A DNA stretch of 64,000 bases from Ferruginibacter sp. (GTDB lineage: Bacteria > Bacteroidota > Bacteroidia > Chitinophagales > Chitinophagaceae): positions 270,804 to 334,803 of the forward strand of contig JAGOAX010000005.1 of assembly GCA_017983695.1 (NCBI GenBank), written 5' to 3'. The notes under the pieces are model-generated. The model was not told the origin of the DNA. It saw only the letters and a list, made by a program, of their open reading frames with translations, and searched no databases. Of this stretch, positions 8,668 to 16,434 are shown one piece after another (position 1 is the first letter of the stretch; the number at the start of each line of letters is the position of its first letter). The position numbers and the translations under genes were made by a program.

Positions 8668-10488
8668 TTATCTGCCGAACATTTTATCCAGTTCATCTTT
8701 CTTAAACTCCAGGTAAGTGGGTTTGCCATTAGGCGTAATATTAGGCGTGGCACAACCGAACAAAGCCTCAGCTAAAACTTTCATTTCTTTATCGGTAAGT
8801 GATGTGCCTGCTTTAATAGATTGCTGCAATGCCAGTGAGCGTAACAGTTTTTCTCTTTTATTAAATTTCAGATCACTGCTGAAATGCTTGTATTGCTCCA
8901 GCATTTTTTCTATTGCTGTTTTTTCGTTACCCTCATTTACATCGGCAGGTGTGCCCTGAATTACAAAAGTATTGTTGCCAAAAGGTTCCAGTAAGTAGCC
9001 TAAATGATTTAAGTCGGGTAAAAGTTCTTTTAATAAAACCGCATCGGCAGCAGCCAGCTCCATTGTTGCCGGAAACAAACTTTGCTGCGTGGCAATAGGT
9101 TTACCGTCAACAGCATTTATAAAACGTTCGTACAAAATACGCTCATGTGCGTTTTGCTGGTTAATGAGTAAATAACCTTTATCATTTTGTACAACAATGT
9201 AACTGTTGTGTATTTGAAAAAGATGATCGGTATTGGGTTGCTGGCTGTTGGTAGTATGCAATATTTGTTGCGGTGCAGCAGTTGATCCACCTGCCACTTG
9301 TTCCGCCGGTTCATAAAAATCTTTCCAATGCTTCAGTTCGCTTTTACTTTCAATAAAATGGCTCTGGTGTTTTTTGGTGAATGTGCTGTATAAAGAAGAT
9401 GATGTTGCGGTTGACTTTCTTTCTTCGGTAAAAGGTTTACTCACGGCATCCAATTGCTGTATAGAAGCATCGAGTTCAAAATCGAGTGTAGGTGTAATAC
9501 TGAATTGTGCCAACGCATGTTTTACCGCACTCTGCACAAAAGCATACACAATTTTTTCATCCTCAAATTTTATTTCCTGTTTTGTAGGGTGTACATTAAT
9601 ATCCAGCTGTGCCGGATCCAGGTCTATAAATAAAGCATACATCGGAAAACTGTCCTTACCTATCATCTCATCAAAAGCATTCATTACTGCATGATTGAGG
9701 TAAGCACTTTTTATAAAGCGGCTGTTCACAAAAAAATATTGGTCGCCCCTGGTTTTTTTGGCGGTTTCTGGTTTACCAACAAAACCAAAAATATTCAGGT
9801 AATCGGTATGCTCCTGCACACTCACCAATTTTGCATTATAGGTATTCCCTAATATCTGAACAATACGCTGCTTTAACGTACCCTTCTCTAAATGAAAAAC
9901 CTGCTGACCATTGGAAGTAAGAGAAAAGAAAATATCCGGGAAGGCCATTGCGACCCTTATAAATTCATCAACAATATGGCGTAATTCTGCAGCATTACTT
10001 TTTAAAAAATTCCTTCGTGCCGGCACATTAAAAAATAAATTTTTCATGGCAATGCTGGTGCCAACAGATGCTGCTACCGGCTCCTGTTTTTTTACAATGC
10101 TGTTTTCAATTTCAAGATAAACACCGGTTTCATCATCAAGCCGCTTTGTTTTTAATTCCACCTGTGCCACAGCGGCAATACTTGCCAGGGCTTCGCCTCT
10201 AAAACCCATGGTTTTAATACGAAACAGGTCTTCAATATTACTGATCTTGGATGTGGCATGGCGTTCAAAAGCCATACGGGCATCAGTTTCGCTCATGCCC
10301 TTGCCATTATCTATAACCTGTATCAGCGATTTGCCGGCATCATTTACAAAAAGTTTAATTTCACCGGCACCTGCATCCACTGCATTTTCCAAAAGCTCTT
10401 TTACAGCACTGGCTGGCCGCTGAATGACTTCGCCGGCAGCAATCTGGTTAGCAATGTTATCGGGCAATAATTGAATGATATCGGGCAA
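8668..10488 (-). CDS. mutL: DNA mismatch repair protein MutL, endonuclease motif degenerate, TTG start
   Basis: The N-terminal GHKL ATPase is intact: IANQIAAGEV, ELLENAVDAGA, DNGKGM, ATSKI and GFRGEALASI. MutL couples MutS mismatch recognition to strand incision. The C-terminal dimerisation domain (from about 415) carries a remnant of the endonuclease motif: DQHA-x2-E-x4-E is here N443-Q-Q-N446-A-H-E-R-I-L-Y-E, and the distal CPHGRP metal motif is T585-P-N-G-K-P590. Nuclease activity therefore looks lost. The start codon is TTG, fixed by homology of the first residues and by a strong AGGAGG (10493-10498) four to five bases upstream, which is unusual for this phylum. The length of 606 is normal. 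Confidence 0.95.
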   Translation of the reverse strand: MPDIIQLLPDNIANQIAAGEVIQRPASAVKELLENAVDAGAGEIKLFVNDAGKSLIQVIDNGKGMSETDARMAFERHATSKISNIEDLFRIKTMGFRGEALASIAAVAQVELKTKRLDDETGVYLEIENSIVKKQEPVAASVGTSIAMKNLFFNVPARRNFLKSNAAELRHIVDEFIRVAMAFPDIFFSLTSNGQQVFHLEKGTLKQRIVQILGNTYNAKLVSVQEHTDYLNIFGFVGKPETAKKTRGDQYFFVNSRFIKSAYLNHAVMNAFDEMIGKDSFPMYALFIDLDPAQLDINVHPTKQEIKFEDEKIVYAFVQSAVKHALAQFSITPTLDFELDASIQQLDAVSKPFTEERKSTATSSSLYSTFTKKHQSHFIESKSELKHWKDFYEPAEQVAGGSTAAPQQILHTTNSQQPNTDHLFQIHNSYIVVQNDKGYLLINQQNAHERILYERFINAVDGKPIATQQSLFPATMELAAADAVLLKELLPDLNHLGYLLEPFGNNTFVIQGTPADVNEGNEKTAIEKMLEQYKHFSSDLKFNKREKLLRSLALQQSIKAGTSLTDKEMKVLAEALFGCATPNITPNGKPTYLEFKKDELDKMFGR

Positions 10489-10553
10489 AAGTCCTCCTTT
10501 ATTTAGGGGGCAAAAGTCGCAAAATTTTCTGACTAAATGGAGATAAAACTATA

Positions 10554-11093
10554 CTAGTCCCAAATATCTGAAAAGCTTACTTCAGCTGTGCAATCATCCT
10601 GCAGCGTAAAAGTAAAATTTTCGGGATTGATGGCAACGGGTTGATATTGTTGTTCTGCTATTTGGTATATTTCTATTTTTTTAAAATGTGGGTCAACTAT
10701 AAGATAATACTTCACCTGTTGAGATTGGTACAATTCCATTTTTTCTCCCCGGTCTTTAGCAGCTGTTGAAGGAGAAAGAATTTCAGTAACTAAAACCGGT
10801 GGATAATCTAAATATTTCTTTTCTATTTTATCACATACAATTAAAAGGTCTGGTTGTACCACAGTATCCTCTGCAATCTTCCAATCGATAGGGATATATG
10901 TTTTACATTTTTTGCAGCTTTTTTCAAGAGCTGTTTTAAAACTTCCGTACAAATTTGCATTTATAATTTGATGCTGTGGCACAGGCGCAGGACTCATTGC
11001 GTAGGGCATTCCTTCAATTAACTCCCACCTGCCTTCCCAAAGGCAATACTCATCGTAGGTATAATGTGGCCGGAATTTTTCTGCAATTGACAT
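10554..11093 (-). CDS. Uma2 family (DUF820) restriction-endonuclease-like protein
   Basis: The 179-residue protein has the Uma2 signature: N-terminal YTYDEYCLWEGRWELIEG, a central QPDLLIVCD and VTEILSPSTAAKDRGEKMELY with acidic and lysine residues of a PD-(D/E)xK-like core, then YYLIVDP. These proteins are abundant in cyanobacteria and some Bacteroidota; biological roles are mostly unknown. It is a single gene between mutL and a divergently oriented glycosidase, with no obvious partner toxin or antitoxin. Confidence 0.85.
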   Translation of the reverse strand: MSIAEKFRPHYTYDEYCLWEGRWELIEGMPYAMSPAPVPQHQIINANLYGSFKTALEKSCKKCKTYIPIDWKIAEDTVVQPDLLIVCDKIEKKYLDYPPVLVTEILSPSTAAKDRGEKMELYQSQQVKYYLIVDPHFKKIEIYQIAEQQYQPVAINPENFTFTLQDDCTAEVSFSDIWD

Positions 11094-11175
11094 ATTGTAA
11101 AGTTAAAAAATATTTTTAAAAGTATTAGGTATTTAAAATACTGGATATTTGTTGTTATTAAGTATTTTTATAGCC

Positions 11176-14109
11176 ATGAGAAAGCACTATTTATTACTCC
11201 TTGTTATTGTTTTATTCAGCAAATTTTCAGTTGCACAAAATAGTGCAGCAACCAATTGGGCCGATAGTGTTTTTAAAACATTGTCGGATGAGGAACGCAT
11301 TGCCCAATTAATGGTGGTTCGCTTATCAACCTACGATGCCAAAACAAAAACGGCGATCTTTTATGATAAACAGGTGGAAGAGCTGATTAAAAAATATAAT
11401 GTGGGCGGCATCTGCGTTTTTCAGGGCAGCCCGGTTAAGCAGGCTAATATTATTAATGCTTTGCAGGCCCAGGCAAAAACCCCTATACTAATGTGTATTG
11501 ATGCAGAATGGGGCGTAGGTATGCGGATGATAGATAGTGTACTACCATTACCACGGCAAATGATGCTTGGTGCGGTGTCGGATGCAGGCATTGCTTATGA
11601 GTATGGAAAAATTGTTGCCGAACAATGTAAACGTGTGGGGCTACAGGTAAATTACGCCCCGGTGGTAGATGTAAATAATAACCCCAATAACCCGGTTATT
11701 AACGATAGAAGTTTTGGTGAAGACAAATACAAGGTAGCACTATTTGGCATTCAATATATGAAAGGTATGCAGGATAATGGTGTGATGGCCTGTGCCAAAC
11801 ATTTTCCCGGACATGGTGATGTGTCGGTAGATTCTCACTACGATCTGCCGGTGATCAATAAATCGATGGCGCAATTAGATTCGCTGGAATTATATCCCTT
11901 TAAAGAAATTTTTAAAGCAGGCATTGGCAGTGTGATGATTGCTCACTTAGCTATACCTGCCATTGACAATACTGCCAACAAACCTACTTCCATCTCAAAA
12001 AATAATGTAACAGAATTAATGCGGAACCAGCTTGGTTACCAAGGGCTAACTTTTACCGATGCGTTGGAAATGCAGGGTGTAAAAAAGTTTTACCCTGATG
12101 GTGCTGCATCGGTTGAATCTTTAATTGCGGGTAATGATATGTTGTGCTTGCCCGGTGATGTGCCTTTGGCTATTGCAAAAATTAAAGCAGCTATTGCAGA
12201 TAAAAAATTAAGCTGGGCCGATATTGAAATGCATTGCAAAAAAGTATTGCTTGCAAAATACCAATATGGCTTAACTACACTTAAACCAATTAACACCGAT
12301 AATCTTACCAACGATTTAAACAGTAAAGTAAGTGCAATGCGTAAGCTTATTGCAGAAAATGCTTTAACCCTTTTGCAAAAAACGGACGATGTATTTTTTC
12401 CATTGCCTGCACCGGTAAAACCCATAGCTAATGATGTAGTGTATGTAAGTGTTGGTGCCAGCAGCGATAATGCATTTGCAAAACGGATGCGTACAGATTA
12501 TAAAGCCGATGTTTTTTATTTTAATTATAACCAGGATGCTGCAAGAATTTTATCAACTGTAGCCTTAATAAAAAAGCGGTACAAAAAAGTTATCATCGGC
12601 ATACATAACTACAGCCGTACTCCTGCAAATAATTTTGGCCTGTCGGCTGCAGCGGTTGAGCTTGTAACGCAGTTACAGCAGCAAACCACCGCAATTACTT
12701 TTGTATTTGGCAACCCTTATGCTATAAAGAACTGGTGCAGCGCAAAAAATATTATAGCCTGTTACGAAGATGATGCCATCATACAAAACACCGCAATAGA
12801 TTTATTACAGGGAAAAATTACTGCTAAAGGAAAATTACCGGTTACTGTTTGCGACAACTATCAATACGGCAGCGGTATTGCAGCGGCTGGTTTTTTTTTG
12901 CCCCGAACCAACCCCGACGAAGCAGGCCTTGATCCGGTTAAATTAAATGTTATTGACTCCATTGTAAATGATGCTATTGAAAAAGGTGCTACACCAGGCG
13001 GCGTGATGCTGGTGGTTAAAAACAGTAAGATCGCTTATCACAAAGCTTATGGTCATTATACTTATGATAAAGCAGAACCTGTTCAGCTGGAATCTGTTTT
13101 TGATATGGCTTCTGTTACAAAAATTTGTGCCACCACAATTTCGGTAATGAAATTATACGACGAAGGAAAGATTGATCTTAAAAAAACTTTAGGCGATTAT
13201 TTACCATGGGTTAAAGGCAGCAACAAAGAAAATTTATTAATAGAAAATATTTTATTGCACCAGGCCGGCCTGGTTTCTTATATCCCTTTTTATAAAGAAA
13301 CTATTGACTCTGCCGGAAATCCTTCACCAAAATATTATGCCACTACTGCATCAGATTCATTCAGCATTAGGGTAGCGCAAAATTTATTTATGCGTAATGC
13401 ATGGCGTGATACTTTATACCAGCGCATTTTACAAAGCCCTTTAGCAGCAACAGGAAAATATATTTACAGCGATAATGATTTTATTTTTTTAGGAAAGATT
13501 GTTGAAGCAGTTAGCGGACAAACTTTAGATGAATATGCAAAGACCACATTTTATACGCCACTGGGTTTAACCACCACCGGGTTTAAACCACGTGAACGCT
13601 TTACATTAAACCGCATAATACCAACTGAACGGGAGAAAAATTTTCGGCAGCAATTATTACGTGGTGATGTACATGACCCCGGTGCAGCAATGTTTGGCGG
13701 TGTGGCCGGCCATGCAGGATTATTCAGTAATGCCTATGATCTGGCTGTGATAATGCAAATGCTTTTAAATGGAGGAAGCTTTAACGGAAAAAAATATCTG
13801 AATACAGAAACTGTAAAACTCTTTACTGCTTATCACAGCGAAATAAGCCGCCGTGGATATGGTTTTGATAAACCTGAAAAAGATAATGCTACAAGGCCGG
13901 AACCTTATCCAACTTTATCAGCATCGCCATTAACATTTGGCCATACCGGTTTTACCGGAACCTGTACCTGGGCCGATCCTGCACATCAACTGATATTTAT
14001 TTTTCTTAGTAACCGTGTTAATCCCGAAGGCGGTGATAACAGGAAACTGCTAAACATGAATGTGCGGCCAAAAATTCATGAGGCTATTTATAAAGCAATA
14101 GTATATTAA
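11176..14109 (+). CDS. bifunctional GH3 beta-N-acetylhexosaminidase / class C beta-lactamase-like serine hydrolase
   Basis: A signal peptide (MRKHYLLLLVIVLFSKFSVAQ) fixes the start at the ATG at 11176 rather than an upstream TTG at 11149. The first half is glycoside hydrolase family 3, with KHFPGHGD-x4-DSH near 208-220 (NagZ-type) and the nucleophile D295 in FTDALEMQG. The second half is a beta-lactamase/esterase fold with S646-V-T-K649, YSDND and HTGFTG. The combination occurs in other Bacteroidota and suggests periplasmic processing of peptidoglycan fragments or another GlcNAc-containing glycan, with an attached peptidase or esterase step. Substrates are inferred. About 977 residues. Confidence 0.88.
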   Translation: MRKHYLLLLVIVLFSKFSVAQNSAATNWADSVFKTLSDEERIAQLMVVRLSTYDAKTKTAIFYDKQVEELIKKYNVGGICVFQGSPVKQANIINALQAQAKTPILMCIDAEWGVGMRMIDSVLPLPRQMMLGAVSDAGIAYEYGKIVAEQCKRVGLQVNYAPVVDVNNNPNNPVINDRSFGEDKYKVALFGIQYMKGMQDNGVMACAKHFPGHGDVSVDSHYDLPVINKSMAQLDSLELYPFKEIFKAGIGSVMIAHLAIPAIDNTANKPTSISKNNVTELMRNQLGYQGLTFTDALEMQGVKKFYPDGAASVESLIAGNDMLCLPGDVPLAIAKIKAAIADKKLSWADIEMHCKKVLLAKYQYGLTTLKPINTDNLTNDLNSKVSAMRKLIAENALTLLQKTDDVFFPLPAPVKPIANDVVYVSVGASSDNAFAKRMRTDYKADVFYFNYNQDAARILSTVALIKKRYKKVIIGIHNYSRTPANNFGLSAAAVELVTQLQQQTTAITFVFGNPYAIKNWCSAKNIIACYEDDAIIQNTAIDLLQGKITAKGKLPVTVCDNYQYGSGIAAAGFFLPRTNPDEAGLDPVKLNVIDSIVNDAIEKGATPGGVMLVVKNSKIAYHKAYGHYTYDKAEPVQLESVFDMASVTKICATTISVMKLYDEGKIDLKKTLGDYLPWVKGSNKENLLIENILLHQAGLVSYIPFYKETIDSAGNPSPKYYATTASDSFSIRVAQNLFMRNAWRDTLYQRILQSPLAATGKYIYSDNDFIFLGKIVEAVSGQTLDEYAKTTFYTPLGLTTTGFKPRERFTLNRIIPTEREKNFRQQLLRGDVHDPGAAMFGGVAGHAGLFSNAYDLAVIMQMLLNGGSFNGKKYLNTETVKLFTAYHSEISRRGYGFDKPEKDNATRPEPYPTLSASPLTFGHTGFTGTCTWADPAHQLIFIFLSNRVNPEGGDNRKLLNMNVRPKIHEAIYKAIVY

Positions 14110-14173
14110 AGGAATATTTCTAATTAAAAGCGAGGCGTTATCAATATAAATTGAGCAGAATATTTTTTAATTG

Positions 14174-14300
14174 CCCCGTCCTTTAGGTCGGGGTTTTAAA
14201 AAAGAGTTTACAGGGCTTTAGCCAAATTGCTAAATATTAAAGGCATTGGGCTAAAGCCTAAAACAAATAAACCTCTTGTCCCCGGGCTAAAGCCACGGGG
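14174..14300. repeat. cluster of REP-like palindromes
   Basis: Between two convergent genes lie CCCCG-T-CCT-TT-AGG-T-CGGGG (14174-14193) and three copies of GGGCTWWAGCC (14213-14223, 14248-14258, 14284-14294). The last sits inside a CCCCG...CGGGG stem (14280-14300). The first stem is followed by a T run and may terminate the GH3 gene. The copies suggest a dispersed repeat family. Confidence 0.7.
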
Positions 14301-14303
14301 CTA

Positions 14304-14552
14304 TTAATTCAACTCTTCCGAACTCTCCGGCAGTTTATCAAACTCTCCTTTAAAACAGTAATAGCCAAATATCATCAGGCCAATGGCAATTGGTGTAAAT
14401 ATGCTGATGATAATAACCCAGGGAATTGGTTTATTAATATCTTTTGTACCGGTACTGCTGATATTATGTACAGCACCGGTTACTAAAAAATAAATGATCA
14501 CAGGTGCAATAACCATCCACACAATACCCATTATTCTTTTCAGTTGATTCAT
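14304..14552 (-). CDS. small two-TM membrane protein accompanying the MFS transporter
   Basis: The 82-residue protein has two hydrophobic helices (about 6-26 and 44-65) and a charged C-terminal tail. It resembles small Bacteroidota proteins (DUF6814-like, from memory) often placed beside MHS-type transporters. It follows the transporter gene by 45 bases on the same strand, so the two are probably co-transcribed. By analogy with YjcH, which accompanies the ActP acetate permease in enterobacteria, it could be an accessory subunit; no sequence relationship to YjcH is claimed. Confidence 0.7.
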   Translation of the reverse strand: MNQLKRIMGIVWMVIAPVIIYFLVTGAVHNISSTGTKDINKPIPWVIIISIFTPIAIGLMIFGYYCFKGEFDKLPESSEELN

Positions 14553-14597
14553 AAAATTTATTTTAACAGCTGATATCTTTAACAGCTGTATTAAGAT

Positions 14598-16283
14598 TTA
14601 GTCGTTGATATTTTTATCTATTTTATTATTAAGATACAAAGCCCCGATTACAAAACACAATGCTGCCACACCAATTGGATACCATAACCCTACCAACGGA
14701 TCGCTGGTAAATGTTGTTGACAGTAAGGTGGCGATAAACGGCACCAGGCCTCCAAACACACCATTACCAATATGATAAGGCAAACTCATACTGGTGTATC
14801 TTATTTTAGTTGGAAATAATTCTACCAAAAATGCTGCAACAGGCCCATACACCATCGTTACAAAAATGATCATGATCCAGATGAGACCGATGAATTTCCA
14901 TTTTAGAGAAGTGGGAAGTACTATTTCGTCATAAGTGGCTTTTTTATCTAAAAGAAAAATGGGTTTACCATTACCCAATGCACTTAATGGAGGGTAGATG
15001 GTCCAGTCACCCTGTTGCGCTATCAAGGAATCTTTTCCTGGTTGTAATGGACTCATGGGGCCATATATCGTGGTATGCCAGCCTTCTACTTCTTTTGGCA
15101 AAGCATGTTGTTCCATAATAGTATCATTCCGCTTTTCGGAGAACTGCATTTCTTTATACTTCCATATAAATGAAGAACGCACTATGGTACGGTACAGATG
15201 CCTTCCTACAGTATCTTTTGTAACTGTTGCTTTTGACGATACTTCGGTCAACATTTTTTTATCCTGTATCCATTCTTTTACATTGGCTTCTTTTAATAAC
15301 TCTCCAAATATCGGCCTGTAAAAAACCACTCCCAACAACATCCCAATCAGCATTATCCATTTTCTGCCAATCTTATCACTCAATGCACCAAACACTAAAA
15401 AGAAAGGTGTTGCCAAACCGATGGCCCACAATAATATTTCCCTATTCTGCATAAATTCAATCTTCACCGTATTCTCTAAAAACGATTGTGCATAGAATTG
15501 TCCTGTGTACCAGATAACCCCCTGCCCCATTACCGCACCAAACAATGCCAGCAATACCATTTTAAAATTTGCTTTATGCCCAAAACTTTCTTTTAACGGA
15601 TTGGTACTTGTTTTTTTCTCTGCTTTTAATTTTGCAAACACCGGGCTTTCATTCATCTTTAAACGGATGTAAATAGAAACACCCACCAGTAAAATCGAGA
15701 TCCAGAATGGATAGCGCCAGCCGCCCCACTCTGCGGTAAAAGCAGCATCACTCATGTTACCTTTAACGGCCATTATCACACCAAGCGCAACAAACAATCC
15801 TAATGTAGCTGTGGTTTGTATCCATGCCGTAAAATACCCACGGCGGTGTGGTGGTGCATGTTCGGCCACATAGGTTGCGGCGCCCCCATATTCTCCACCT
15901 AATGCCAGCCCTTGTACTAATCTTAATAACAAAACCAGTAATGGCGCAGCCATACCAATGGCTTTATAAGATGGTACCAGCCCGATTAAAAAAGTAGAGC
16001 CGCCCATTAAAACTAAAGTGAGCAGGAAAGTATACTTGCGGCCAATCAGATCTCCCAGCCGGCCAAAAACCAATGCACCAAAAGGCCGCACTAAAAAGCC
16101 GGCAGCAAAAATGGCCAGCGTACTCAGCAATGCTGCTGTTTCATTGCCATCAGGAAAAAATTGCACTGAGATAGTTTTGGCCAGCATACCAAAAATGTAA
16201 AAATCGTACCACTCAATTAATGTACCCAGCGAAGAAGAGAAAATAACTTTACCAATTCCTTTAGTAGAATTTTCATTTATCAT
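14598..16283 (-). CDS. MFS transporter of the metabolite:H+ symporter (MHS) family with large periplasmic insert
   Basis: The 561-residue inner-membrane carrier has the MHS features SSLGTLIEWYDFYIFG, RPFGALVFGRLGDLIGRK, LQG/VQGLALGGEYGG and the late RYTSMSLPYHIGNGVFGG. Relatives carry proline/betaine, shikimate, alpha-ketoglutarate or other organic acids with protons. Between TM9 and TM10 (about 325-460) there is a hydrophilic insert of roughly 130 residues, absent from the 430-450-residue classical members; topology places it in the periplasm. The gene is divergent from acs, so an organic acid such as acetate is a plausible substrate. Confidence 0.88.
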   Translation of the reverse strand: MINENSTKGIGKVIFSSSLGTLIEWYDFYIFGMLAKTISVQFFPDGNETAALLSTLAIFAAGFLVRPFGALVFGRLGDLIGRKYTFLLTLVLMGGSTFLIGLVPSYKAIGMAAPLLVLLLRLVQGLALGGEYGGAATYVAEHAPPHRRGYFTAWIQTTATLGLFVALGVIMAVKGNMSDAAFTAEWGGWRYPFWISILLVGVSIYIRLKMNESPVFAKLKAEKKTSTNPLKESFGHKANFKMVLLALFGAVMGQGVIWYTGQFYAQSFLENTVKIEFMQNREILLWAIGLATPFFLVFGALSDKIGRKWIMLIGMLLGVVFYRPIFGELLKEANVKEWIQDKKMLTEVSSKATVTKDTVGRHLYRTIVRSSFIWKYKEMQFSEKRNDTIMEQHALPKEVEGWHTTIYGPMSPLQPGKDSLIAQQGDWTIYPPLSALGNGKPIFLLDKKATYDEIVLPTSLKWKFIGLIWIMIIFVTMVYGPVAAFLVELFPTKIRYTSMSLPYHIGNGVFGGLVPFIATLLSTTFTSDPLVGLWYPIGVAALCFVIGALYLNNKIDKNIND

Positions 16284-16404
16284 ATATAAAACAATTGTAA
16301 GCGGAAGATACTATGTTTTTAAACCCAACTGTCCTGTAATGTAGGTTATGATAAAAAAAATGTACAAAATGTTTTTTAAGTATTATTAAGTCAATTGGTA
16401 TCTA

Positions 16405-16412
16405 TAATTTTG
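16405..16412 (+). promoter_or_regulatory. -7 promoter element of acs
   Basis: TAATTTTG fits TAnnTTTG and lies 22 bases before the acs ATG. No good -33 element is visible at the expected spacing, so an activator may be needed. Confidence 0.45.
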
Positions 16413-16434
16413 ACACAATTAAAAAAGCGTTGCT

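Noticed and set aside
11149..11175. Upstream TTG start for the GH3 fusion
   Set aside because: The signal peptide begins at the ATG at 11176; extra residues would precede it.
14174..14300. CRISPR array
   Set aside because: Units are short palindromes of differing type with irregular spacing and no cas genes.
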